Assembly: GCA_963736445.1 (NCBI GenBank)
Contig: CAVTOY010000008.1
Coordinates: 62,001 to 126,000, forward strand
From: Thiosocius sp963736445
GTDB taxonomy: Bacteria > Pseudomonadota > Gammaproteobacteria > Chromatiales > Chromatiaceae
Direction: 5' to 3'
DNA: 64,000 nucleotides
Below, piece after piece: positions 19,024 to 27,006 of this stretch (its first letter is position 1; every line of letters begins with the position of its first letter). The position numbers and the translations under genes were made by a program. The notes under the pieces are model-generated. The model ran no database searches, had not been told where the DNA came from, and saw only the letters and a list, made by a program, of their open reading frames with translations.

Positions 19024-20104
19024 AATTTGGCCCCCGCGGCTCAGTCGCCGTCAAGCGTAGGATGGCCCAGCGCGAAATCAAAATGGCGATCCCCGTTGCT
19101 ACCAACGCGACGGATTTGGTCAGCATGGTCACCTCGATGCCGTAGAAATAGCTCGCGAGGAATATGGCGAAGAACCCGATACCTGCACGAAGAAGGGTTT
19201 TCCGGCCGGACGCGGCCCCTAGCATCACAATGATCAGTCCGAGCAGCAGCCCAGGTGCTGCCCACGCACAAATAATGACAATGATCATCATGCCGTACAG
19301 GTATGGCAGGGTATTGCCATAGCTGGGCGGTGCCACGATTGGCCAGATCCAAGTGCCGACATAGAGGAACAGACCACCGAGAAGAATTGTCGACATCCAG
19401 GGTCGAGGATAGAACTGATACTCCAGTCCCAGTTCAGGCAAGACATACGCGGTCGAGATCAACAACACGCCAAATGCACTCAGCATCAACCCGTCCATTA
19501 GCGGTCGCACAAAGGTCGCGAACCGGCTTCCCACAAGACCTGGCAGCTGTCTCTGCAGGAGTATCAAGGCGGCGGTGAACGCCGGCCCGAGGACCGGTAC
19601 GAGCGCATTCATCTCCCAGACATAGAACAGCGTCGTCAGCGAACCGGTCGCGAGGAGGACCATGAGGACCCGATGGATGCGGTCGGGGAACAGAAAGAAC
19701 AGCGCGGAGCTCACCACCAGGGCAAAACCGAGAAAGAGTTCAAACTCGTCATGCCCGATGCTTTCGGAAAAGCCGTACGCAGTCAGTGCCTGACCGGCCA
19801 GGCTGGCGGCCAGCGCACACTGCACCAGAAAGTCGTTATTGGATTGGCGCCGGAGCAGGATTGCACCCGCGATCAGCGCCAGCCCGATGAACGCGTGGCC
19901 GCCATCCATCAACAGGCTGAAGCTGGCAACGAAGCCGATCAACATGAGGCTCGCCAACCAGGCCCCGAACCCAACCATCGTGCGTATGTACCAGGGTTGC
20001 TGGTCAGGCCGGCTGTTCAAATAGACGAGGCCGTCATCGCCTAGCAGATGTTCCGCCCGCAAGGTGGTGACGACGTCGTCCAGGGCAATACGCGGCGTGC
20101 TCAT
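19016..20104 (-). CDS. DUF4401 polytopic membrane protein
   Basis: The 362-residue protein starts at the ATG at 20104; the frame is open upstream to 20185 but that part overlaps the previous gene. A short soluble N-terminus (MSTPRIALDDVVTTL) leads into about eleven or twelve membrane helices. It is assigned to DUF4401 by length, topology and its invariable neighbours. It lies between the DUF2157 gene (4-bp gap) and the GDYXXLXY gene (8-bp overlap), indicating co-translation. The function is unknown. Confidence 0.85.
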   Translation of the reverse strand: MSTPRIALDDVVTTLRAEHLLGDDGLVYLNSRPDQQPWYIRTMVGFGAWLASLMLIGFVASFSLLMDGGHAFIGLALIAGAILLRRQSNNDFLVQCALAASLAGQALTAYGFSESIGHDEFELFLGFALVVSSALFFLFPDRIHRVLMVLLATGSLTTLFYVWEMNALVPVLGPAFTAALILLQRQLPGLVGSRFATFVRPLMDGLMLSAFGVLLISTAYVLPELGLEYQFYPRPWMSTILLGGLFLYVGTWIWPIVAPPSYGNTLPYLYGMMIIVIICAWAAPGLLLGLIIVMLGAASGRKTLLRAGIGFFAIFLASYFYGIEVTMLTKSVALVATGIAILISRWAILRLTATEPRGPNYA

Positions 20105-20108
20105 ACCT

Positions 20109-21149
20109 TCACACCTCCCAGCCTGCCGCGACCTTGCGCAGCCACCAGGCTGCGCCTGCGACCTGCGCAACGACCAGCACAGCAAGGAAGAGCAGGCTTG
20201 CGGATCCTCCCAACATAAAACGAATGGCGAAGGAGGTTACGACCATAATGACGCCAAGCAGGGCGAAGGTCAGGATAAACAGGTCATGCCGCTGGTAGCG
20301 ATAGTAGTAGAGGCACAGTCCGGTTGCGGCAAGCATCAAGACAGGCGAGATCACATGCATTCCCACCTGCTCTTCGAAGCCCGCCGCAATAATGATGATC
20401 AAGGTCGGTATCAACACGGTGCTCAAAGCCAGCAGGGTGATGAGGCGCGGGAACATCGCGCCCTGCATCCAAGCAATCCCGTGACGCACACCGAATTCCC
20501 AAAGCACCAAAGCCGCCGCATTCAACGCGAACAGGTAGCTTGCCAGAGTAGCATCCATCACTGTTGTGCCGAGCCAGACCAGCGGGCCCAACAACTGTGA
20601 AACCTGCCACCATCCCTCCGGGGGGTGGAGCACCTGGGTGTAATACATGATGACGGCCAGGTTCAGGAGTATCTGCAGGAGCATCCATACGCCCGCCTGC
20701 CGTCCGATGACTGCCCATGGCAGAATCAGTATCGCCCAAGCGAAGAACAGGCCATAAGGGTCGGCGCCGGTCTGGTAGACTTGCCCGAACACCGCCAAAA
20801 GTGTTCCGATGAGGAACGCAGCCGTTAATAGGCCGATCCTCCCGGCGGCAGAGTCAAGCCCGGCGCGCCATATCAGCACCATGGCGGCAACGATTCCGCC
20901 CTCTATCACGGCGAATTTGGTCACCGGGCCAAGGTCGGCCCAGTTCCATGCGAAGAAGACTGCGATCCCGGCGACGACCAGGAGCGCGCCGATGGTGATC
21001 AGGAAACGATCGATATAGCGCAATAAGACGTTCCGGTCCGGTGTCAGCTGGGCGATCTCTAACGCCCGTCGGTAGGCGCTTGCGCTAAGCTGTAGTTGCT
21101 CTGCCATCTCCTGCATGTTTGCGTAGCTGGCGGCGGTATCTTTGGGCAT
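20109..21149 (-). CDS. DUF2157 polytopic membrane protein
   Basis: This is the first gene of the DUF2157-DUF4401-GDYXXLXY operon. The start is set at the ATG at 21149 because AGGGA lies 7 bases upstream; frames reaching 21251 add a non-conserved tail. A soluble N-terminus (MQEMAEQLQLSASAYRRALEIAQL) precedes about ten membrane helices beginning with ITIGALLVVAGIAVFFAWNW, the typical DUF2157 opening helix. The function is unknown and no catalytic motif is visible. Confidence 0.86.
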   Translation of the reverse strand: MPKDTAASYANMQEMAEQLQLSASAYRRALEIAQLTPDRNVLLRYIDRFLITIGALLVVAGIAVFFAWNWADLGPVTKFAVIEGGIVAAMVLIWRAGLDSAAGRIGLLTAAFLIGTLLAVFGQVYQTGADPYGLFFAWAILILPWAVIGRQAGVWMLLQILLNLAVIMYYTQVLHPPEGWWQVSQLLGPLVWLGTTVMDATLASYLFALNAAALVLWEFGVRHGIAWMQGAMFPRLITLLALSTVLIPTLIIIIAAGFEEQVGMHVISPVLMLAATGLCLYYYRYQRHDLFILTFALLGVIMVVTSFAIRFMLGGSASLLFLAVLVVAQVAGAAWWLRKVAAGWEV

Positions 21150-21255
21150 GGCGATTCCCTGGGGCGCTGCACCCAGAATTGTCATGGGCGAGGGTTCTTG
21201 TCTATCGGCTTTCAGAGGCTGTCGGCAGCTTCGCTGGTACGTTGAGCCCACCCCG

Positions 21256-21290
21256 CTACTTCACAATCCGCTGAATTTCTTCGCTGTCCA
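21256..21290 (+). repeat. dispersed repeat fragment at a gene 5' end (R3)
   Basis: The segment matches the CTTCATAATCCGCTGAATT part of the dispersed repeat with about 3 mismatches over 29 bases (compare 24859-24887). It lies immediately before the frame of the DUF1254 gene, where a signal-peptide coding start would be expected, so the repeat may have replaced the native 5' end. Confidence 0.5.
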
Positions 21291-21292
21291 CT

Positions 21293-22810
21293 TTGATCGC
21301 TGCCGGGGTGATGGCTGGCGGCGTGGCGACAGCCACTGCCGCACAACCACCAAAGATGAAAATGACTACTGAGATCCCGGCATCGGTAACCGCGCCGGAC
21401 AAAGTGGAGACATTCATCGGCACGCTCGAATACTTCGATGGCGTTCCGAGCGAGCAGACGGTTGAGACCGCCTACGACTACCTCGACCGTTCGCGGGCGG
21501 TGAATGTCTTCATGAATTCAATGCCAATGTTATCGATGAACGAACTGCGTGCAGGACAGGCGAGCGCTGGATGCAAGAAGCTCAACCAGATCTGTATCTT
21601 TGACCACTTGATGGATTCCAAGGGGTTGTTCCTGACCGGAAATACCTCGACCATGTACGCGCTCGGTTTCCTCGATCTTGCCAAGGATGGGCCCGTGGTG
21701 ATCGATCTTCCGCCCGGTATGCTGGGTGTCCTCGATGACATGGCCTTTCGCTTTATGGTGAACCTCGGCGTCGCTGGCCCTGACAAAGGCAAGGGCGGCA
21801 AGTACGTGGTACTGCCGCCGGGCTACAAGGGCGAGGTGCCGAAGGGCTATTTTGTGATGCCGTCGAAGACCAACGGTCTTTGGGTGTTCATGCGTGGCTA
21901 CCTGGACAAGAAGCTGCCGCTCGACAAAGCGATTTCCGCCGCTTCTGCCAATATTCGTAACCACCTGAAGCTGTACTCGCTGGCCACCAGGGACAATCCG
22001 CCGAAAATGGAGTTCATCAATGTTTCGGGCAAGGTGATGAACACGGTTCTACCGAACGATTACAGTTATTTTGAAAAGCTGCATGCGCTCATTCAGGGTG
22101 AACCCGACGACTATCTCGGACCTGAGGCCAAAGGGATGATGGCCGCCATCGGTATCGAAAAGGGCAAGCCGTTCAAACCTGATGCAACAATGAAGAAAAT
22201 TCTGACCGATGCCGCCGCCATCGGCAACGCCGCTTGCCGTTCGATCAGCTACTTCCCACGCGTTTCGTCGGACAATCTGGTCTACGGTGAAAAAAGTGCC
22301 TGGATGATGGCGTATGCCAACAAGAACACCACCTTTCTAAATGATGGTGCTTACAATCTTGATGCGCGCGCTTTTATGCACTTTGGCTACATCGTGGTAT
22401 CTCCTGCCATGGCAGTGACGGTACCGGGCAAAGGCTCGGATTATGTGATGGCCGCGGTCGACTCGAATAAGAAGGCGCTCGACGGGTCGAAAACCTACAA
22501 GCTGCATCTGCCGCCGAATCCACCGGCCAAAGACTTCTGGGCGGTGACCATATACGACACCCAGACCCGCTCGCAGCTGCAGACCGATCAGCAATTCCCA
22601 ACGGTGGGTAGTCAGGGTAAGGATTTAAAGAAAAATGCAGATGGTTCATACGACATCTACTTTTCACCTAAAGCGCCAAAAGGTCAGGAAAATAATTGGT
22701 TGCAGACTATTCCCGGGAAAAGCTGGTGGATTGTCCTGCGGGTGTACGGTCCTGAACAGCCATGGATAGACCAGAGCTGGCGCCCGGGTGAGATTGAGCT
22801 GGTCAAATAG
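21293..22810 (+). CDS. DUF1254/DUF1214 family protein
   Basis: The protein combines an N-terminal DUF1254 domain (about residues 60-190, with the SMNELRAGQ and LPPGMLGVLDD segments) and a C-terminal DUF1214 domain ending in a conserved WLQTIPGKSWWIVLRVYGPE-type motif. Members are exported proteins of unknown function, often found near xenobiotic or lipid metabolism genes. The 5' end is uncertain: the TTG at 21293 has no ribosome site, the visible N-terminus is a truncated-looking signal (MIAAGVMAGGVATATAAQ), and repeat R3 lies just upstream. A GTG/ATG pair at 21308/21311 is the alternative start. Confidence 0.82.
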   Translation: MIAAGVMAGGVATATAAQPPKMKMTTEIPASVTAPDKVETFIGTLEYFDGVPSEQTVETAYDYLDRSRAVNVFMNSMPMLSMNELRAGQASAGCKKLNQICIFDHLMDSKGLFLTGNTSTMYALGFLDLAKDGPVVIDLPPGMLGVLDDMAFRFMVNLGVAGPDKGKGGKYVVLPPGYKGEVPKGYFVMPSKTNGLWVFMRGYLDKKLPLDKAISAASANIRNHLKLYSLATRDNPPKMEFINVSGKVMNTVLPNDYSYFEKLHALIQGEPDDYLGPEAKGMMAAIGIEKGKPFKPDATMKKILTDAAAIGNAACRSISYFPRVSSDNLVYGEKSAWMMAYANKNTTFLNDGAYNLDARAFMHFGYIVVSPAMAVTVPGKGSDYVMAAVDSNKKALDGSKTYKLHLPPNPPAKDFWAVTIYDTQTRSQLQTDQQFPTVGSQGKDLKKNADGSYDIYFSPKAPKGQENNWLQTIPGKSWWIVLRVYGPEQPWIDQSWRPGEIELVK

Positions 22811-22875
22811 CACTTTGCGGTAGCTACCCGGTAACGCCTTGCGCCAGATGCTAAACAAATGATGAGAGGTGCTCA

Positions 22876-23391
22876 ATGAAAGCGAGACCACTAAAAGTCG
22901 CGGCTATGCCGGGAGTGCTTGCAGGCACACTGTCGGCTACAGGCGTGTTCGCGGATTCTGCAGCAAGCAGCAACCTGTTTAAATCAGCAGGGAAGAAGGA
23001 AACGGCAACCGATTTCAAACCAGCGCCGGATACGATTAAAATTGATTTCGGCATCCTGGAATTTGAGGGCGGTGCATTTCCAACCGAAGCCAGCGCGCAG
23101 AAAATTTACGATGAGCTGGATTTACAGCGTGCCACCCAGGCCTATATGGAATTTTTTCCGGCGCTGTGCCTGTACAGTATTGTCAAATCGCAGATTCGCG
23201 ATTTCCAGTTTCAATCATCCTCCGACATTGCGGTAATGGCGGACTTTATGCATCCCAGTGAGAACTATCTAACCGGCAACGATGTGACGGTTTACGCGGT
23301 GGCATCACTGGATCTCAAGCTTGATGGACCCACGGTAGTTGAAGTGCCGCCGGGCATGCTGGGTACGGCCAACGATGCCAATTTCAAATAA
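22876..23391 (+). pseudogene. truncated second DUF1254 gene (N-terminal piece)
   Basis: A well-placed GAGGTG and ATG start a signal peptide and the first part of a DUF1254 protein, with the same landmarks as the complete upstream paralogue (YMEFFPALCLYS, DLKLDGPTVVEVPPGMLGTANDANF). Family similarity stops at NFK, and a TAA follows at 23389-23391. From there the DNA encodes part of an unrelated enzyme in another frame. The gene has lost about two thirds of its length through recombination. Confidence 0.8.
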
Positions 23392-23788
23392 ACGTCTGTT
23401 CGCGGATTCCCGCGCGACGGAGCGCGACTATTTCAAACGCACCGGAATTTTTCCGATCATGCATGCCGTGGCCATGCGCAACGACGTCATTGATGCGCAT
23501 CCGTGGCTGCCGGAGGCGGTCTTCAACGCCTATTCGCAGGCCAAGCAGAAGCACTACGAGGCGATGCGCACGCAATGGATATTCGGCACGCTGCCGTGGT
23601 TTGGGCAGGAGTTCGAAGAAACTCGTGCAGTGATGGGTGAAAACTTCTGGCCCTACGGGATCGAGGCAAACCGGAAGACTCTGGAGGCGCTGTTCCAGTA
23701 CTCATATGAACAGGGTCTAGCCAAGAAGCGGTTGACTGTCGAGGAACTGTTTCATCCGTCGACGCTGCGCTTCGAGGATGTTGCCTGA
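23390..23788 (+). pseudogene. C-terminal fragment of a 4,5-dihydroxyphthalate decarboxylase-like protein
   Basis: Starting exactly where the DUF1254 piece ends, this frame encodes the last 130 or so residues of a protein like 4,5-dihydroxyphthalate decarboxylase (periplasmic-binding-protein-like fold). Recognisable parts are RATERDYFKRTGIFPIMHAV, the following NPW-like HPWLPEAVFNAYSQAK helix, the WPYGIEANRKTLEALFQYSYEQGL segment, and the terminal ELFHPSTL. The N-terminal two thirds are absent. There is no own start or ribosome site. Confidence 0.75.
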
Positions 23789-23900
23789 TTCTTCTTTCGC
23801 CGGTTGCGAAAGCGGATGGCTAAGGCACTGTCCCCGTACGCCCCGGAAACCCAGAAGAGCATACGCAGCCGGCATCATGGGGTTTCGTTTCAATCCTGAT

Positions 23901-24060
23901 CGCCGCGAAAATCGTAGCGACCCACTCTCTTCTCCCACTTTCACCTAACCGACTGATCCCCGTGGGCATTCCCAACCCACTGCTTCATAATCCTCTGAAA
24001 TCTCACGCAAACACCCGGACAACCCTTGAGCCACCGCCCCAGGAAAACGTTTGGCCTGGA
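23901..24060 (+). repeat. dispersed repeat copy (R4)
   Basis: A near-complete left and centre of the repeat is present: CGCCGCGAAAATCG, CGACCCACTCTCTTCTCCCA, GATCCCCGTGGGCATTCCCA, CTTCATAATC, CTTGAGCCACCGCCCCAGG. The copy lies between the decarboxylase fragment and the BrnTA pair. A 60-80 codon frame crosses its minus strand but is not conserved between copies. Confidence 0.85.
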
Positions 24061-24118
24061 CCAACCCAAAATCGCCGACTCAAAACAGCGCGCGTGAAGA
24101 AGATAAACCCTACCGGCC

Positions 24119-24391
24119 TCATGGACGAAGCTGGTCAACATCCTCGGCGAGCCAGGCCTTTATCAATGATTGATATGGCATGTCACGTTTGTTTGCCTCG
24201 AGCTTGATGCGCTCCAACAACGCCACCGGAAGTCTTAGAGAGATCGTTTTGGTCGATGCCTTCAGATTCGGCAGACGCACAGAGTTCGCCTGACTCCAAT
24301 CTAGGTATTCACTTGAATCATGGCTCTCCCAGAACTGACGCTCCTCAGCTTCCGTCCTGAACTCAGGAATCTTCTTTTTTGGCTTTGCCAT
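24119..24391 (-). CDS. brnA: BrnA-like antitoxin (CopG/RHH)
   Basis: The 90-residue protein has an N-terminal toxin-wrapping region (PKKKIPEFRTEAEERQFWES) and a C-terminal ribbon-helix-helix (TKTISLRLPVALLERIKLEA-type) that binds DNA as a dimer. It neutralises BrnT and autorepresses the operon. Its start lies inside the upstream brnT, overlapping by 29 bases, so translation is coupled. The family order toxin-then-antitoxin is conserved. Confidence 0.88.
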   Translation of the reverse strand: MAKPKKKIPEFRTEAEERQFWESHDSSEYLDWSQANSVRLPNLKASTKTISLRLPVALLERIKLEANKRDMPYQSLIKAWLAEDVDQLRP

Positions 24392-24677
24392 AGAACATCC
24401 TCTCTTTACGGTGCATGTCTCTTGCAGAGATCACCTGAATCAATGTGCCACCGTCACGCAATGTGAACGTCACATGAAGCAGGCGGCCATCCTCCGTCTT
24501 GCCCAGAGCGTGGAGCCGTTGCTCTTTTTCACTGTGCTTACGATCAGGTAACAGAAGCAACGGCTCGTTGAAGAAAACCTGCTCTGCCTCGCCCTGGCTG
24601 ACGCTGTGTTTCTCGACACTCTTTCGGGCGTTGCCTTCGTTCCAATCGAAGCCAGTGACTAGTGCCCAATCGATCAT
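24363..24677 (-). CDS. brnT: BrnT-family toxin
   Basis: The 104-residue protein matches the RelE-like BrnT ribonuclease family: FDWNEGNARKSVEKHSVS at the N-terminus, a PDRKHSEKEQRLHALGKTE core and the closing ISARDMHRKER. BrnT blocks growth by cleaving RNA. The gene precedes and overlaps brnA. Repeat copies lie on both sides of the pair (R4 and R5), so the module sits like a cassette between repeats. A promoter is expected in 24678-24720, where an A/T-rich stretch is seen. Confidence 0.9.
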   Translation of the reverse strand: MIDWALVTGFDWNEGNARKSVEKHSVSQGEAEQVFFNEPLLLLPDRKHSEKEQRLHALGKTEDGRLLHVTFTLRDGGTLIQVISARDMHRKERMFYGKAKKEDS

Positions 24678-24772
24678 AAGCGTATATTGTCATCATATAC
24701 ACTTTGCGGCAACGTGGGCTGTGCCGCGTTCGAACGGGGCCCGGGTCAGCCAGGTCATCACTTCGGTTTCTC

Positions 24773-25023
24773 GACCGCCGCGAACATCGAAGCGACCCAC
24801 TCTCTTCTCCCACGAGCACCTAACTGCCTGATCCCCGCGCGCGCATCCCTTACCCACTGCTTCATAATCCGCTGAATTCCTTCGCAAACATCAGGACAAG
24901 CCCTTGAGCCACCGTCCCAGGAAAAGGTTCGGCCAGAAGTGTTTCCCGTAATGGCTTTTCTGCGGATTCCACGGAGTTAGAGAGATGGGAATGAAGGCCG
25001 TCGACGATATCGCTGACAGCTAT
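24773..25023 (+). repeat. dispersed repeat, long copy (R5)
   Basis: This is one of the most complete copies. It holds the left end (CCGCCGCGAACATCGAAGCG), the centre (GAATTCCTTCGCAAACATCA, CTTGAGCCACCG) and the right third (GGTTCGGCCAGAAGTGT, TTTTCTGC, GTCGACGATATCGCTGACAG). The right third is shared with copies at 30139 and 34051. The copy separates BrnTA from HepT-MntA. Confidence 0.88.
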
Positions 25024-25108
25024 TAACTTCAGCAGCAGCACTGACCTACTGAACTCTAGTTGCAACCGATCGATCCGCTACTGGGTCGGACGGAGCCGCC
25101 GGAATCCA

Positions 25109-25447
25109 TCACAAATCTGACATCGCCTGCAGTTGAATAATCAGCGGCTCGATGTCATCACTGACAATACTCCACAGCGTATCGTTATCGATGCCAAGAT
25201 AACCATGAATCAGCCGATTGCGGGTCGCAATGACTTGACGCCATGGGATGCTTTGATGCCGCTCGCGCACCTCGGCAGGCACGTGGGTCGCTGCCTCTCC
25301 GATCAATTCCAGGTTACGCAAGATAGCATCGTACTTCAGTTCATCTTGTTCAAAGACGTCCCGGTCGATACCCGCGCTGTACTTGCGCACTCTTTCGGCA
25401 AAACGCAGCATGTCGCCGATATAGAACCTCCACTCGCGTTCAGACAT
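25109..25447 (-). CDS. hepT: HepT-like toxin (DUF86)
   Basis: The 112-residue HEPN protein carries the ribonuclease motif RX4HXY in RNRLIHGYLG, preceded by the conserved ILRNLELIGEAATHVP helix. In this family the MntA partner neutralises HepT by adding AMP units to the tyrosine of this motif. The ATG lies inside the end of mntA (8-base overlap), so the two are coupled. Confidence 0.92.
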   Translation of the reverse strand: MSEREWRFYIGDMLRFAERVRKYSAGIDRDVFEQDELKYDAILRNLELIGEAATHVPAEVRERHQSIPWRQVIATRNRLIHGYLGIDNDTLWSIVSDDIEPLIIQLQAMSDL

Positions 25448-25730
25448 TTACAGCCTCGCGCTCGATGTAAGGCTTGAGTTCTGCCCGCAACGCCTTTTCG
25501 GTTACCAGATCGACGGCACAACCCAGTTCATCTTCCAAATAAAACTGCACGCCGAAGTAACGGGCGGAAGTAGCCGGCCCGTCGAAACCGACGACAATAT
25601 CCACGTCACTATCCGGTCGCGCCTGATCCCGAGCAGTCGAGCCAAACAGCGCGAGACGCGTCACACCATAGCGCGCAGCGAGCACAGGTTTCGCTGCTCG
25701 TAACGTTTGGATGACCTGCTGTTTGTTCAT
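25440..25730 (-). CDS. mntA: MntA-like nucleotidyltransferase antitoxin
   Basis: The 96-residue minimal nucleotidyltransferase has the motif GSX10DXD (GSTARDQARPDSDVDIVV), diagnostic for antitoxin adenylyltransferases paired with HepT. A further acidic residue follows in CAVDLVTE. It modifies and silences the HepT ribonuclease. The gene is first in the operon. Confidence 0.92.
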   Translation of the reverse strand: MNKQQVIQTLRAAKPVLAARYGVTRLALFGSTARDQARPDSDVDIVVGFDGPATSARYFGVQFYLEDELGCAVDLVTEKALRAELKPYIEREAVNV

Positions 25731-25772
25731 CTGTCGACCTCGTACCCCGAACCTAGAATATCCGTTATGTTG

Positions 25773-26078
25773 TCACATCTCGCGCGTACCGCGGCACTTG
25801 GGATACTCGGCACAACCCCAGAAGGCTTTTCCAGCACTAGCGCCACGACGTGCCACACGCTTCACCATCGGGCCGTCACAGGTGGGGCACTGAGGTATGG
25901 CCTCCGTTGCGGCTACGGTTGGTTCTCGCCGGCCATGAACGCTTTCCGGTCTTCCAATCGGGCTGTCACCTTCCACCTGAGCCGTCTTTGACTCCTGTGC
26001 ATGTGCAATCGACGGAAACCGGGGGCCGTCCCCGATTACGCTGCGAAATCGATGAGCACGTAATTTGTTGCCTGCCAT
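25773..26078 (-). CDS. small protein with topoisomerase-type C4 zinc finger
   Basis: The C-terminal about 40 residues form a topoisomerase C4 zinc finger: CPTCDGPMVKRVARRG, then FWGCAEYPKCRGTREM, with four cysteines in the usual spacing. The N-terminal 60 residues are polar and unrecognised. Such fingers are normally repeats at the end of topoisomerase I or parts of nucleases, so a stand-alone 101-residue form may be the tail of a lost larger gene. The start codon is uncertain. Confidence 0.55.
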   Translation of the reverse strand: MAGNKLRAHRFRSVIGDGPRFPSIAHAQESKTAQVEGDSPIGRPESVHGRREPTVAATEAIPQCPTCDGPMVKRVARRGASAGKAFWGCAEYPKCRGTREM

Positions 26079-26370
26079 TCTTCTTTTCCTTTTTTTATGC
26101 CTTGGTCAACGCTGTTGCGGTCGGCGAATTCGCCAACCGCCCCGGAACTCACTCACGTGGTACGTCCCAAATATTCTTTCGTCTCTGAATGCAATACCGA
26201 TCAGAGAGCCGAGATGACTATTCAGCAGCTGAATGACGCTTTCAGAACCTCTCTAAGTGTGGTGCAGCAGATACAGCGGCGCGCCAACACCCAGCCTGGC
26301 TTCCCTGCCAGCCGGCAACGGCAACATGATTGCATCCTTGCGAAGTTGTGCTGCGACTCAGATTACCAGC

Positions 26371-26613
26371 CTATGGCAGGAGCATGTAAGAGTCTGGGAA
26401 TGGCAATTCAACCCGCGCTTCCACCGCCTCCCCAGCCAGATAGCTGTTCTCGGCATCGCGCTCCGGCCGCCCCTGCCGCTCCAGGTATCGACCGATACGC
26501 ATCGCCAGGGTCTGGGTCAGTTGGGTGAGCTCAGCGCTCGTGAGTATAGTTTCATTCGTTCTAAACTCAACAAACATCAAGCTCGCAACCTGTCGGGCCA
26601 TGTCAGGAGTCAA
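26371..26613 (-). pseudogene. fragment of an IS91/IS801-type transposase
   Basis: The peptide TSAELTQLTQTLAMRIGRYL, then ERQGRPERDAENSYL, is the typical central-to-C-terminal segment of HUH (Y2) transposases of the IS91 group. Similarity is confined to about 55 codons. The N-terminal catalytic part with the tyrosines is missing, and the C-terminus is replaced after AVEAR. It is unrelated in sequence to the complete IS91-like transposase at 28 kb, so it marks a separate lost element. Confidence 0.65.
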
Positions 26614-26616
26614 AAA

Positions 26617-26808
26617 ATGCCGAAGTACCTAAGTGATCTGGAAGATTTCATTGACCGCAACGACATTAATTTGGTTTCTCTGAAAAGAAAACGCGGTGAT
26701 GTCTACAAGTACAGGGCGGTGCGCCAGCCAGCCCAAAATTTCGCTATGAAGCACCTGAGCAGGCGGTCAGCAGGCCTAATTCTTGGCCTTTGTCCTGATT
26801 TCCGATAA
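26617..26808 (+). pseudogene. truncated gene start with a strong ribosome site
   Basis: A consensus AGGAG lies 8 bases before an ATG at 26617, and the first 33 or so codons (MPKYLSDLEDFIDRNDINLV, then SLKRKRGDVYKYRAV) look like a genuine N-terminus. From about 26716 the frame runs antisense through a transposase remnant, so the original gene was cut there. The function is not recognised. Confidence 0.4.
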
Positions 26809-26927
26809 AGAAAGAACCGATTCCGTAGTGCCGCATTCTCCGCCTGCAAAGACAGCCGCGATCGGACAGATGTAGTCACCAAATTCAGCAGGAACTGGAT
26901 CAGCCTCACCATGGATACAAGGTTCAA
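26703..26927 (-). pseudogene. N-terminal fragment of an integrase-core transposase
   Basis: The segment VRSRLSLQAENAALRNRFFL, then RKSGQRPRIRPADRLLRCFI and WAGWRTALYL, matches the beginning of integrase-core (rve) transposases. The DDE catalytic core is missing. It is a leftover of an insertion that also truncated the plus-strand gene start at 26617. Confidence 0.7.
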
Positions 26928-27006
26928 TCATCATCAAGAAATATGCAATAGAATCAACCGGCTCCCATTTTCGGGACCCACAAGCAACCGATTGCCGCAG
27001 CGAACC

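Noticed and set aside
23941..24141. Small protein encoded inside the dispersed repeat on the minus strand
   Set aside because: Comparable frames in other copies (for example 24693-24887, 44612-45091) switch frame and end differently, so no peptide is conserved.
23901..25730. Integron cassette array with attC sites
   Set aside because: The repeats lack the paired RYYYAAC/GTTRRRY boxes and palindromic layout of attC, and the tyrosine recombinase at 29 kb is linked to an IS91-type transposase, not an IntI.
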